DNA of 64,000 nt from Oopsacas minuta (GCA_024704765.1 JAKMXF010000307.1:124001-188000), one strand, 5' to 3'; numbered from the stretch's first letter, positions 24,305 to 37,783 are shown. Notes: generated by a model not told the origin, from the letters alone. Numbers and translations: made by a program.

Positions 24305-24524
24305 AGACATAAATTATTTATGGCGAAGTCAATATGAAGAATTTCAATTTGAATTGTTTGGTTTTCATAGAAATAGTAATAGATAATAACAAATTGGTCG
24401 GAGTTGGGTGGGGCAGCAATAAATGCAAATTGGGAGAGCATTATGTGAAATTGACAATAAAATCATAAATTACCAGGGAACGCCTGGACACTTCGAGTTC
24501 ATTAATTAAGTTTTGAGTGAAATA

Positions 24525-25872
24525 CAATGTCCGTCAAAAAGAATTGCTCAAAATGAATATATACAGTATAGTAGATGCCAAATTGTATACATTGACCAGA
24601 TAGTTGAATTCTTGCGAAACCATACTCAACCATATGTATTTTGACAAGTAATACACCAACACTGCTAATCCACTTATTATACTTGCACAATTTACCAATT
24701 TCATTTTTGTATTCTTATTGCCAATTTATCCCTTTTAATCGAATTTTCAATGCCTTCGAAACCCCGAATTACCATTGAAAATCGGACCAACCTGATACTA
24801 CTTTCAGAAAGTAGCCATACTCAGAGGGAGGTAGCCAAAATGGTTGGATGTAGCAAAAAGTGTAGCCAAGATCTTTAAGAAACACAGACTGACTGGATCG
24901 GTAAGATACCTCGATTTTTTCCGAGTATGCCTCGTGTCAGAGCCAAAAGACAAGACAATTTATTGGTCAGAAAATGCAAAAAGAATTTATTTAAGACTGC
25001 TACTCAGATCAAAGCTGAAGTGTTATCAGAATATTCGATATAACTTTCTACTTCAACAGTCCAGAGATGGTTACGAGGGGCTGGACTATTTGGAAGAAAA
25101 CGCGAAAGAAGCCCCGCCTTACTACCAAGCACAAAAGAGACCGATTTTCCTTCATAAGATCGCACAAGAATTGGAATACTGAAGAATGGGCAAGAGTTGT
25201 GTTCAGTGACGAATCTAGGTTCCTTCTGTATACTAATGACAGGAGCCTACGTTAGGAGGATGAAGGGGAGGAGTTCTCAGAGAGGTGTCTTCAAAAAACT
25301 GGCAAGTTTGGTGGAGGTGGCATCATGGTTTTGGGATGCTTTTGCTGGAGTGGCGTAGGACTCTTGTGGAAAGTATCTAGGAACCTCACGACTAATTCCT
25401 GCAATGAGATATTGGAAAATGCACTATTCCCAAGCGTTGATTTGCATTCTCTACTCCTGGATGGACCTGTCAGCAAGACAACGCCCCATGCCAAAGGTCA
25501 AAGTGTACTAAGCAATAGTTTGGTGAGCAAAAAATAAAGGTATGAATTGGTCTGCTTAGTCACTTGATCTAAATCCGATTGAGAATCTTTGGCATCACAT
25601 TGCCCTCAGAATTCAAGAGAAAACCCCATCAAACTACAAAGAGTTGTGGAATTCCATATTAAGCACTTAGGACAGCATCGACATTAATAGGCTCCATACT
25701 CTAATTGAGAGTATTCCGCAAAGATGTAAAGCCGTAATTCAAGCAAGAGGAGGTTCTACTAAATACTAACGACAATTTTACTTGATTATAATAAAGCATT
25801 ATTGTTAAATCAGTCATAGAGATAAGAATTTGGGGTAAATTTATTCTGAGAAATTCTTATTGATCTGCACTG
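24525..25872 (+). mobile_element. Tc1-like DD34E transposon in one arm of the inverted duplication
   Basis: A 1348-bp element with imperfect terminal inverted repeats. The left starts CAATGTCCGTCAAAAAGAAT and the right, read inward, CAGTGCAGATCAATAAGAAT. TA flanks both sides. The other arm keeps the empty site (GAGTGAAATATCTAAACTAG, near 31890 on the minus strand), which confirms both ends and the TA duplication and shows insertion after the arm duplication. Confidence 0.88.
24750..25769 (+). pseudogene. Tc1-like DD34E transposase, multiply broken
   Basis: It begins MPSKPRITIENRTNLILLSE. Recognisable blocks are REVAKMVGCSKK, STVQRWLRGAGLFGRKRAKK, WARVVFSDESRF around the first aspartate, GGGIMVLGCF, QQDNAPC around the second, and LDLNPIENLWH with the glutamate. 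It ends in EARGGSTKY-like sequence at 25769. At least five frame changes or stops interrupt it, so it is inactive although its ends are intact. Confidence 0.8.
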
Positions 25873-27035
25873 TACCTAAATTAGTTTATCCGAACTAGAA
25901 AAAATGAAAAGTTAGTCATTGGATAAGTATAATTGCTGAGATAAAAGAAATTTTGTCATCGCAGTTGTGTTTTTATCTCAATAAATTTTGTGGAGATCAT
26001 GTTCATAAGTGAAAGAGTTATGAAAATATTCAAAGCCACAGTGGGTAGCTTCGGACAACCACATATCCCTAATATTTACATTGGTAGTATACACAAATGA
26101 TCTCCATTCAAGGGAAATGATGATTATACTTTCATCTTGTTACAATAGTTATTTCATCTATTGCTTTCGTGGGCGTGTGGTATTGGCATCACAGCTGAAA
26201 GGGGGGATTTGTATGAATCACAAAGAGTTATGTCTTTGCAGTACTGAACTACTAAGATAGGTCATAAATTAGCATCCAAAGTAGTATGGCCATCAGTTCT
26301 TGGAGGATATAATTTCCTTTACTCTTGTACTTTGGGATCAGCCAACAACAAATGCTCTATTGGGAACAATGAAAGGCATTAGATTTCTAACCAAATCCAT
26401 CAATTGATTTCTCTCATTGACTAACATAACTTGGAAGATGTGTAACATTCCCAGTCGAGGGAAAGACATGTGTCTATATGATCCTCGTTCAAAGGTTTCC
26501 TGCTTAAAGATGATTGTTTATGGTTTTTCCCAATTTCTTACCTTATTTCTGATAGTTTGGAAGAGTCATAGTTGTAGTGGTAGAACCAAAAAACTTAGTT
26601 GACTAACACTAGCAGCATAATTGCAGCATCTCAGGTTATACACAATTAGTCAACTATTTAACAAGCAGAGATTCGATTTGCTTACATTTGAAACGATTTC
26701 TATTAAAAAATTCTCTTAAAAACACTTTAGTGTTCACAGGAAATTTTCTGCATGTAATTTCAAATTATGTATCTGCCAAATACTTGAGTATGAACAAATA
26801 ATTATACACACAAACGTCATAAATTATACACAGCTTAAGTTAGCATATTTGGGCTCGGTAAAGGAATTTGTTAAGGCTTTTTTTGTGACAATGAACCTGA
26901 TAACCATGTAATTCTCTAAACAAGCCTGAACACTTAATCTTCTCTTCTCCAATAAAACATAATTTTACAGATAAATATAATTCAGCAGTCCTTTACTCTC
27001 CCTGCTGGATATGCTATACACATTAGTTGGAAATC

Positions 27036-30000
27036 CAAGCTTGACTCATAGAAAGCTATTTCGAATTCCACTCCTTTGATATTTATTTTGTGCCTTTTTT
27101 ACTCAGACACCGAGAGTTTCACCATGAGTTTGAAGATTCCGCGCCAAGCGTACAAAATATATCACTTTGGTAAGTTACCAATGATGGCATTACTTTGTTG
27201 AAGATCCTAAATAGAATGGAACAGAACAATCAACATAAGATACAATTTTTTGTTGGTATCAACAGAATACTTTGCATTCAACACTCAATTTCAATGATAT
27301 AATTTGAGAATGTGAATTTCTGGAGATTTAAGTGAGCTACACTCCCCTACCAGGAATATACGTTCGCCAAAAGTTCCATAGAAAATAGTATTATAATATG
27401 TCTGAATATATAAATGCAATGTAGTCAATTCTATAAGATACGGAGACATTAATTTCAGAATCGTATTCTAAGCATTAGAATTCAGCATAAAAGAAGGTTT
27501 CAACTCACTGAAATATTGCCTAAATTGAAAATTTCATTGTGTGTCACTATCTAAAACTTTTCCAATTGCCACCATGGACACAATGAAACAAGTGGCACAT
27601 GATGGAATGATTGCCAATTAGCGACATATCTAGTAGATATTTGAATAGAAAATTGTGTAATGGACATTTATACACTATTGGACAAAGGTGTTAACACAAT
27701 CAGTGTTGTCTTATCTTCTTCTTTATACACGACCATTTCTGCATAAAATGCAAGTTATTAGGTTACTGTAAGAATTAAGTTTTGTTGATTGCCATCAATT
27801 TGGAGAAGTCTTCATTATTTCAAAAATTTATACTTTTAATTAGCTTCCAGAAACTTATTCGAAAATGACCCAAACCAGAAAGATTCGATGAGATCTCTTC
27901 ATTCTATTTTCAAGGGTGGGTCTGTATTGGCGGAGGGATAGAGGGATACATCTCCCCTCCAAGAGTAATCTCCATGATATGACGTCATAGTTGGAAATTC
28001 ATGCCAATACATTGAATTATTGGCTCAAATTCCAAACCTTAAATTTCGGCTCGCATTGCTCGCATCTTTCCTTATAATTCGAGACTCGAAGGTACCTGAC
28101 AGTAGAATTACAAGGAATCTTGTGTGGCAAATAGGGGTTGTCGTTCTGCCCCTCGTGTAACCGTCATATTAACGAAAGCTTTACTGATCGTCATTAAATA
28201 GCGCCGAATAATTATTCTTCCTAAAGCTAGATAGCTATATCTATGATTATCTCATCAATCATTCTCCGGACAGCAGGTGGAATATGTATTGATCACAACA
28301 AAATCCCTGACAATTCGAGATTTCCCACTGTATAAGTAATTCACAGTCATGGAGTCGTCTCTAATTTTTCCAGTTCTCGAATTATCTGCTTCGAACACCA
28401 TTACTCACCAGTGGATAATTAGAGAGGATCCACTGTTTTGTAGTTTGACAATATTTAAATCCGTATGTTTTCATAGGATTAAATTCCGCCATGGATTATG
28501 AACTAGATATGATTTCAATTCTGGATGAGATGATTTCATGACTGGATTTGGATAAAGGATTCCGATCCGTCTTGGACCTCTGCATACAAATGCACACTGT
28601 GTGCAATAATTTTTGAAGATTTGAATCAATATTTAGTATGTGTGAATGGGAGAATTGGGAGTGGAACAAAAGTTATATGTAAATAAGTCGAATTATCAAT
28701 TACGTATATACATTTACAGTAAATCATGGATTTCGTTTTTGTTAACTTACAGGCATAGATCTCTATAATCAAATAGACAAGTGGCCAATTTGTACCTAAA
28801 CCCTTAGCATGGACTGTATTTCATAAATTCCGAAATGGTGTCCAAAAGTTACAATAGTGTGTTGTATTAATACTAGTATATAATGGTTACAATTTAACAT
28901 GTATAGTATGAAATTTACAGCAACAGGGAAACTCATTGGGCTTTCCTAGTTCTTAACACATGAAATTATGTATGAAAAGAAAATTATATGCTTGATAATC
29001 ATCAAATTTGAGACATATCATGGATTACTAAAAATCCTCGAACTTTGAGAAATCCTTGTTTATTTTGTCGAATTTCAAATTCAATTTGATAAAATGTAAA
29101 ATCTTACATAACTGTAACTTTCTCTATTTATGGCTTACCATAAGTCTCGAATCTTTGACTAGGGATATGATAGTGTAAGGCAACCATAATATTAGTATAC
29201 GAATGGTTTTCTATATTACATTATGTCCAGGTACGTGTATTATGTTATTTGAAAGGGTGATATTTGGGTGGGATGTTTCCCATCCTGGATACTAAGTGCC
29301 CCCTAAATTGCCAAAACTTTACCTTGCCCAAATTTTCATCATGACAGATGAGACACAGGTAGAATATCATGTCTATGTTGCAGTCAAAGTCCGTTTCCCG
29401 TCATAACGTGTTTTGACTGAAATTTCAAAACAAAGTGCGATAAATATGGAATTTTAATCAAATTGTGTTATTTCTGTCAGAAAGTAGTTAGATACTATTC
29501 TAGAATTATAATTAAACTCATAGCAGACTAATACTTATAAGTACTAATATGATTTTATACTATATGTAACTGACAAAAAGAATTTACAGTATACGTAAAC
29601 ATTAATATGTCATTTGTTTCTAGAAAAGGAAGCCAGTATTTGATATACAATTATTGCTGGAGACATAGATAATTTCCAGATAATTTCCAGATAATTGATT
29701 TGTTAAAGCAGAAGCACTGATGAATAGCCCAGTCAATTTCAGATTACTTAGATATTCTTGGGCCTGTTGTAGTGCGGATGAATCTTCAATTATTTAGGTA
29801 TTTCTGAAGGCAATTACATTGCTGGCAATGTACTTCTCTCTGCAAAACTTTTGCCCTCACCTAGCTTTGTTCTTTCCGCAATTTTAACAAGCCCTGTAAA
29901 TTCTGAAATTATCGCAGTTTGAATGAGACAAGAAGATCTCCAGTTTGCTTAAAATCTAGCTATAGTTGTATATCATACCTATATCAGCTTCCCTGCTTCT

Positions 30001-30374
30001 AGATTCAAAATAACAATTTCATGTAAACAAATTTTAACGGGATATGATTACTTATAAGTACTAGACAGTTAATAGTGTAACTATAAATTTAGGCTGTTGC
30101 ACTCTCATAGAAACAACATAGCTCAAGTATAATTAAATTCAATATGCAATTTGACTAGAATTTTCAGTCAAAACGCATTTTGATATGAAACGTAAAACAT
30201 CGACTGCAAAATCTCCAACCATAAGCTAGGATTTTTAAAATGTGCTTACCCTTTGGAAATAAGGAATGTCTAGAGAAAATAACTCGATCTATAATAACAC
30301 GTTAGAAATTACACATCGCATTTTGATTTCAAAGATAAAGTACAAAATGATCCAAAAAAACTGTTCAAATAAGA
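27036..30374. other. Spacer between the inverted arms, nothing recognised
   Basis: This loop of about 3.3 kb holds no recognisable coding region, RNA gene or transposon. It is part of the kinase-like gene's large intron. Confidence 0.35.
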
Positions 30375-32125
30375 AAGCTAGCAAGGAATGTGTATAGGAT
30401 AACCAGCAGGGAAAGGCAAGGACTGGCGAATTCTAGTTATTTACAAGAAATTGAGTTTTAGCGGAGAAGAGAAGATTATGATGTTCAGGTTTGCTTTGAG
30501 AACTACATGGTTACCAGGTTAAATACCACACAATAAATCCTTAACAAACTCCTTACCGTGCACAAATGTGCTAGTTTAAGCTGTGGATATTTTTATGACG
30601 TTTGAGTGTATAATTCTACGTTTATACTTAAGTATTTGGCAGTTACATATATATATAATTACATGCAGAAAGTTTCCTGTAGACAACAAAGTGTTTTTCA
30701 AGAGAACCGTTTCGAACCATCAGCGACCAAGTACAAACTTGGAAAGAGCACAAAACAATCATCTTTAAGCAGGAAACCTTTGAATGAGGATCATGTAGGC
30801 ACATCTCTCTCCCTTGACTAGGAATGTTACACATCTTCCAAATTATGTTAGTCAATGAGAGAAATCAATTGATGGATTTGGTTAGAAATCTTATGCCTTT
30901 CATTATTCCCAATAGAGCATTTGTTGTTGGCTGATCCCAAAGTACAAGAGTAAAGGAGACTATGTCTTCCAAGAACTGATGGCCATACTACATTGGATGC
31001 TAATTTATGACCTATCTTAGCTGTTGAGCACGGGAAGACTTGTAAATATTACATCTAGGGGCATTGCTCAATTATAGGGAAGAGATCATTTTCGTGAATT
31101 TCTATCCCATTGTTTTACCAAGGTATTTTGGCTACACTTCACTATATTAAGTGGGTCTAAGATCATGAAAACAGGTAGGATCTGTGGGTTTAGGCAAGTT
31201 AGCTGCAAATTTGCACCACCAGCTAGAGACATAAATGTACTCACCTTTAGTTGATAATTGTCTTTGCAGACACAAAGTCCCATTAGTTAATACAATAGTT
31301 CTCTATGTACATAAAGACTTACATTACTGCTGGGATTGAATAAGAAGATTTTACATTACAGTATGAAAGAAGTCTCACAAATTCTGAGCTATATGCTCAC
31401 GGGCTTGAAATGGATCAGCTATAAAGAAATTCTTTCTGGATGTGTTGAATCGGAAAAGGGAGGAGGATCAGAAGATATTACCTTAATATCATTCTAATCT
31501 GCCTTTAAGTGAACTTCGTGCACCTATAGGGGAACATGTTTCTTAAGGCCATATTTCTCCTTGGGTTGGGCCCCCGTCCTCAAAACAAAAATTGTTGGAT
31601 ACATGGTGGTGCAGAACAACTATTGTAACAAGATGAAAGTATAATCATCATTCCCTTGAATGGAGATCATTTGTGTATACTACCAACGTAAATATTGGGG
31701 ATATGTGGTTGTCCGAAACCGCCCACTGTGGCTTTGAATATTTTCATAACTCTTTCACTTATGAACATGATTTTCACAAATTTATTGAGGATATATACAC
31801 AATTACGATAACCAAATTTCTTTTATTTCAGCAATTATACTTATCTAATGACGAGCTTTTTATTGTGTCTAGTTTGGATAAACTAGTTTAGATATTTCAC
31901 TCAAAACTTTGTTAATGAACTCGAAGTGCCCAGGCGTTGCCTGGTAATTTGTGATTTTATTGGCAATTTCACATAATGCTCTCTCAATTAGCATTTATTG
32001 CTACCCCACCCAACTCCGACCAATTTGGTATTATTACTTACTATGACTATGAAAAACCAAACATTTCAAAATCAAAATTCTTCAAATAGGTTTCAGTGAT
32101 AAATAATGTATATTTAAACTATGAA
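30375..32125 (-). repeat. Right arm of the large inverted duplication (empty Tc1 site)
   Basis: The reverse complement matches 24305-27035 without the Tc1 element. A stretch of about 0.6 kb (31015-31610) has no counterpart in the left arm, so it was inserted here or deleted there. Short matching frames in both arms (starting MTNI and containing WKMCNIPS) reflect the duplication, not a proven gene. Confidence 0.72.
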
Positions 32126-32458
32126 CGATATTGAAAAGCTTAGCCGTGTCTATAATATTTCATCGAATATAAAGTAGTGTTTGTGCCATCATTTATAGTC
32201 ATATAACATTCATATTTCCCGTGTCTAGAGGATGCCTGGTATATCTCATGGAGGGCCTAGGAATAGAAGGCTGCGACCCACTATAATACTTTTCAAAAGA
32301 TTATATCTAGGTAGCTCGTATTCTTTTGAATTGAGGAGGCAATCCTGAATTTCAAAAGAGAGGTCTATGCTCTCTTAGGGAAAAGGTAGGACACCCTTGA
32401 CGGGACCTACCCAAACCTTTGACACTAGGGATAAAAGAGGGTCAAAATTAAAACTAAC

Positions 32459-32768
32459 CTGTTCAGGGGATAGAAAACTAATATTTTTTAACTGCTGAAA
32501 TCGTCCTATGTCCACAACATCAGTCAAAACTTGAGAACATGTATAATCAGTCAATTTTATAGAATGATTCATTTTAGACAAATATATATTTTCAGGCCGG
32601 ATATCTAAATGAGCAATATTAATGAAATGTAGATACTTCATACCTTTCCACAATTGAGACATATAAACCAAGATATTGGTTTCTGTATAATATTGCATTG
32701 TAGCTAAATGTGAGAACAGTGGTATATCTCCACAGTTTGTAAACAACAACAAAAGCCTTCCTCCATCA
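32459..32768 (-). CDS. Kinase-like exon: hinge, catalytic-loop and activation-segment region
   Basis: The 310-bp exon begins after acceptor CATTTTAG and ends at donor CAG/GTTAGT. It encodes DGGRLLLLFTNCGD (hinge/helix D), MKYLHFINIAHLDIRPENIY (catalytic loop), IKLTDYTCSQ (in place of DFG) and FLSPEQ (the APE position). HLD keeps the catalytic aspartate and the asparagine of PEN, but the magnesium motif reads DYT without glycine. HLDIRPEN is typical of the titin/obscurin/SPEG/Trio kinases. The exon ends at phase 0 and fits 8041-8394 exactly. Confidence 0.8.
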
Positions 32769-32820
32769 CTAAAATGAAAGTAAATAAGGTTTTACAATAT
32801 CTAATAATTCATATTATAAC

Positions 32821-32916
32821 CTGCATCTCGTTTTTAGCGAATAAGAACACATCTTTATCGCTGATCATGTCCAAAGAGAGTATATGAATGTAATAAAATT
32901 TTGAGAGTTCTGATGG
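32821..32916 (-). CDS. Kinase-like exon: helix C to strand 5 of the N-lobe
   Basis: The 96-bp exon follows acceptor CTACATTCAG and encodes PSELSKFYYIHILSLDMISD then KDVFLFAKNE, matching the helix C-strand 4-strand 5 part of a kinase. It starts at phase 0, agreeing with the end of 34660-34796. Its 3' junction is odd: the donor CAG/GTTATA leaves phase 0, while the next exon needs two bases carried over. A GC donor five bases earlier (GAGAT/GCAGGT) would restore the frame. The intron would be only 52-56 bp. Confidence 0.6.
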
Positions 32917-34659
32917 CTGAATGTAGAATATTTTGTATATCATAAATTTCAGTTTCAGATAACAAACGAATTGCGACAATAAAATGTGCACTGTAGTTGT
33001 CCAGAATTAAATTAACCTAAAGAGTTAGGAAATCCTACATTTAACAAATTTATGAATGAATCAAAATTCTTAATATATATAATATTTGCAAAGAGAAATA
33101 CATTATATCACGCTAGTAGCATCGACAATTGAACCATTCCAGCAATTAAAAGTGTATTGCTCACGAATGATAATAAACATATATTCAGACAGAGTGTCTT
33201 CATAGCTTCACAAGGGAGTTACTACAAAATATTTGAACTGGATTGTATACATGAATAATCGAGGTTCTATGAATACCAACAAAAGATAATTCTATTATAC
33301 TAGCTTAGAGATACATAACAAACAGAAGTGCAATTTGTCAGTAGAGCTGTTGAGATCCGAATTTCAAGATAGTGTGCAGTTTTGATAAAAGTAATAAACA
33401 TTCCAATAATATCACCATACCATAAGAAGAGACTAGACATGGAGTGATCTCGAAAGACGCATCTGATAATTATGTATGCATGTTAAATGAGCTATTTAGT
33501 GACACGGTTTGAAAATATAATGTTAATTACTTCTATTAGGATACTCCAAATTAACTTTTGTTGATATTCATCATCAGGGTTAAATTTCCCATCATTTGGG
33601 ACGAACCAGGAGAATAATTTCAAAATTGACATTAATTATATTATGTGTTCTTCCTTCTTTATCAGACAAATCGGGTAGGAGAATCAAACTACGATGAATG
33701 CAAATACCAATGAGCACATATCCTGGTCGATGGTGGATTAATACTATTACATTGTTCTATGTTTAGCATTACATTTCTACATGGTGCTTGGGGGGGCCGA
33801 GTGCATGTGTGGTCAAAGGCCCAATATTTTAAAGTTAATGTCCTTTGGTCATGACTTTTGTGTTGCTGAGTTCAAATTGGCAGATATTCGAAGGCCAAAG
33901 GTCAGAAAATCTTAAGATCTTTGACTTTGAGATAGAATCGCTCCCTTGTAGACATGGTTATAGGCATGTCTCAAGCAGGAGTAGTCTTAACCTAGCAAAA
34001 TGAAGGGTTTAACGCAGTTAAATTTGCATATAGCAGAGAGCAAGACTGCCGTACAAGCCCCCTCAAAATTACATGATCCTAAAGAATAGTGCAACTGTAT
34101 AATCATTTCAATACAACAAAATTATCCTAGAAATAAGTTGTATGAAGGACCCCTAAACAGATTTGTCTCGAAAGGACGAAATACTCATCGAAATCCAATT
34201 GTGCCCAATTTTGCGAAGCCATTTAGCTTTAAGTGGTCACATGTATATATGTGGGAATGTTCATTCCCTAACAAGACAGAAGTGTGACGACATTTCATCA
34301 CAAAAGTTTTCCTGATACCACAAACGATCTTTTGTTCGACTTTACTAGGGGCTCTGACTCTAGTTATACTAGTGGTTCCCACATGTTTCCATATGAAAAA
34401 CTCGGTATTGTTTATAGGAAAAATTAGTATATTTCAAAAGATTTCATTTTGTATACATTCTGTGTTGCTAACGGATATACAGGCAGGCCCAGGCGCCGCG
34501 ACAAATGGCTTTCGGGAAATATGATGCTTCGTATTTAACGGTTCGCGACTCACTCTCTGGACTATCGCGATAGTTGAGTTAGTGAGTGACAACATGATAT
34601 TCTACATATCTACAAAAACATCGAGATGGTCAATAGCAATTAAGAATATATAAAATTAC
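32917..34659 (-). other. Intron of the kinase-like gene
   Basis: Non-coding by the exon pairing 34660/32916. A 65-codon minus-strand frame (34185-34382) shows no clear domain. No transposon was recognised. Confidence 0.4.
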
Positions 34660-34796
34660 CCCTTCAAAAATATAATCAGAGACAGTATCACCAATACCAA
34701 GTTTACTAAATGCTGCTTGTACATTTGTTGAACTGTTTACAAATGTCTTCGAGCATGTAAACTTTGCAGTTCGACCACACCCTGACCCGAGGAACT
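34660..34796 (-). CDS. Kinase-like exon: glycine-rich loop region
   Basis: The 137-bp exon follows acceptor GGATTTCAG and ends at donor GGG/GTAATT. It encodes FLGSGCGRTAKFTCSKTF, which reads as a glycine-rich loop (GxGxxG-like), then NVQAAFSKL where active kinases have VAxK. Here the lysine position reads F, so ATP binding is doubtful. Phases fit: two bases complete a codon begun upstream, and the end is phase 0 into 32916. Earlier exons were not found in the window; obscurin/SPEG-type genes would have Ig or FN3 exons there. Confidence 0.6.
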
Positions 34797-36496
34797 CTGA
34801 AATCCTAGGAGTGCAGCAGGTATTTGTTCTCCAAATACCATGTATGCAGTAAAAGTATCATTGTCACGAAGATCACTACCTTTGCCAGTGGGAAACAATA
34901 TACGATTTCAAAGTTTAGCTTAGAAAAGTTTAAGCAAGAAATTATACATTAATATCAGAAGAACAAAAGAAAGATCTAAATTCACAATTACCGAATACGT
35001 TCATCAAATAATCCTACACTTTTCAAATTGTACTTTCACCATAAGGATGGATCAAAACTTTACTAGAGGAATGTTTAAAAACGTATATACTTGAAAAATA
35101 TATACCTCAATCTTTCATTCAACAGAGGTGAATAAAGTAAATTAGATCATACATGATTTTGGCCAAAGCACGAGTATTCTGAATGTATTGTATTTTACAC
35201 CATTAACCTCTCGAATGTATGTATGTATTCTACATAAGAAGTTGGAAACCAAATCTTAAATTAAATTATAATACATTGAACATTTAGAGATTCGAATTTT
35301 TCACTCATGAATCTACAACTTCATATCTATGATTCACATTGGCACTTATAATTGAAATATCTACAATCACCCTTGTATTGCATATAACCCTACATATAAC
35401 CATCATCTCTCATTTCTATGCTGTGTCTTCAATTTCCTTTCTTTGTTCTACCGTGACTCCTGAAGTAACTGACCATATCACATTTCCTAGCTAATCTAAA
35501 TTTCTACATTATAAACCATGATGCATATATTATACAAATTTAACTCTTCAGATTCCAAAGAAATCACAAAATCCTGATCAAATCATTTAAAATCTTGTCA
35601 AATTACCAATCATATCATTTCAAACCCAAGTCTATCAACCTTCACGGTCCCTTCGAAAATTAATTCTTATTGATACATCTGATTGTCAAAGTTACAAGGT
35701 TGAGAGCCCTTCAAATCGTCATTAAATCCTTTCAATACTAATTCATGAATGATTGGACTTGATTTCTATTCCCCGCTACTCACTCCTTAAGTTATCAAAT
35801 TTACCACTCTCCAAAAAGCAAACTAAACAGTTAAAGAATTCTAGATGGCCTATGACAGTGATTCCCAACTGGCGGACAGCGGTCCCGATCCGGACCTTTT
35901 TTCAATTTAGTCAGGACAGCAAGCTTGGGGTGGATTAATCCAAACTCCTTTCAAAATTCTGGCTATTTACCAAATATATTCTATATATTTACTCTTCGAG
36001 AAATGTTTCGCCAAACATATTATATATACTATTTCATTTAAATAGATACTAAACTCACACTGATTACACTGCTTGACAAAAATATTGTTCCATTTCTACC
36101 AACACTTGTCTTTACCTAATTTTGGGGCACTGAATCCGAATCCGAGCATAATTTTTTCCGCAAGTTCTAGATTTTTTGCAAATGGAAATTTTTAATGATT
36201 TTGCACAAAATTCAAATTTTTTGAAAAAGTGACATGATTTGACAAAATGTTGTTCTGCTTGCAGTTGAATAACTAGCCTCAATACAAGAATAAGTGCCAA
36301 AAGACTTTTATGTTGCCAATAGAAATTGTATTTGTAGATAGGCAACAATGTTTAGAAAATGTAAAAATTAACAGTTTTGCTTGTAATATGCATGCAAAAA
36401 TTGATTTTTTTTACAAAGTGACATAGAAAAGAACGATAGCAATCTACAAAAGTAACTTAAAGCGATTAATGACAAGATGCAAAAGATTCAAATTTT
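34797..36496. other. AT-rich spacer, nothing recognised
   Basis: Upstream of the identified kinase exons. A continuous minus-strand frame just upstream (containing SDLRDNDTFTAYMVFGEQ, about 34815-34880) could be an additional exon, but no phase-consistent donor was found. Confidence 0.35.
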
Positions 36497-37105
36497 CTAC
36501 AACTCTGGGCAAAATATCCTCTTATAACTTCTGCGTTTGTACGCTTTGTGAAGACAGTCACGTTTAATGCCCCAACAATAGTCTGCCATCATATCGACCT
36601 CGGTAGCTTTCATCCACTGTCATGAGATCCTGGTGGAAACGCTCTCCCTGTTCGCCACTGACAGCCCTAAGGTCTTCAGGGAATTTGTCCAGGTGGCTGT
36701 ACAGAAAATGTACTTTTATGCTCATGTTGCATCCTAAATCACGAAACCCTAAGAGCATCTTGGATAGAAGCATTTCTGTTACCAAGAAAGTTCTGTATAA
36801 CATCCGCAACAGATAGTCATGCAGCTTCCTTCTTGACATTCATTTATTGAATGAAGTTTTTGACGAGAATAGGTGTATGTATCTGTGGTCCATCAAACAC
36901 TCCTGCTTTGATTTCATCATATGACAAAGCAGGGAAAGTATACACACGATGATGAAAGGATTCATTGTCAGGATTTAGGGCTTCAACGAACTGTTTCATG
37001 AGAACTAGCTTGATGTGCAGGGGCGGAAAAACAATTTGTCTCTGCTTACGATCGGGTCTTGTGTTCGTTAGGCATGCCAGCTTGAAATGTTTCACGTAAG
37101 GGCTA

Positions 37106-37110
37106 CTCCT
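37106..37110. repeat. 5-bp target site duplication CTCCT (left)
   Basis: CTCCT lies directly before the CACAGTG end at 37111 and is repeated exactly at 40421-40425. Confidence 0.92.
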
Positions 37111-37783
37111 CACAGTGGTTTAGAAGCAAAGAATAGACAAAAAATTGATTCCGTATTTGATGGTTTCTTTTCATTTTATATTGTTTAAATGATTCTCATT
37201 TAAAATATCTAAGCGATTGAGAACCTAGAAGCTGTGAAATTTCTTTATCAAAGATGCAAAATATTTATAGGAAAATTGCGGCTACATGATCTCCAAATTT
37301 AGTCACAATTTCAAATGAACCTGTAAGAGCAATTACATAATTGAATGTTACTAATCTGGTATACTTTATATATTTCGACTATGCTAATTCTAAATATCTT
37401 GTTTCCATGACCGTATCTTGTATATATTTCGTGAACATAAGATTTCTAAAATCTAGTAAAATCCATACAGAATTTTTACAAAGAGGAATACTTAAAGTGT
37501 CAGGAAAAATAAACAACACAAAACAACAGCGCAAAATGAATCGAATACACGCATTACGATTCCTAAAAACGTAATCTACAACCACAAAACCCGAAACAGT
37601 GCGCAACCTATAATTTTCAATGACATTCCATTACAACTTTTCGTTGCTAGGAAATTCTCATTGTAGCATACTGCAACAATGGAATGAAATAGTATTGAAT
37701 TTCGTTCTTGAAATTTATTATAGTGACTTATATATATAATCTACTGAATAATACAACATATTTTTCGGAATTTCTTGAAAACA

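Larger units (their letters stand above)
24305..27035 (+). repeat. Left arm of a large inverted duplication (contains a Tc1 insertion)
   Basis: Apart from the Tc1 element at 24525-25872, this stretch matches the reverse complement of 30375-32125 over most of its length at roughly 85-90 percent by eye. Matching landmarks include GGTCGGAGTTGGGTGGGG at about 24399 (inverted near 32010) and GATGTGTAACATTCC at about 26438 (inverted near 30830). The right arm has about 0.6 kb of extra sequence (31015-31610). Arm limits are approximate. Confidence 0.75.

Noticed and set aside
30643-30855. Similar short frames in the two inverted arms as a gene family
   Set aside because: Similarity is explained by the DNA-level inverted duplication; the frames are short and not consistently conserved.
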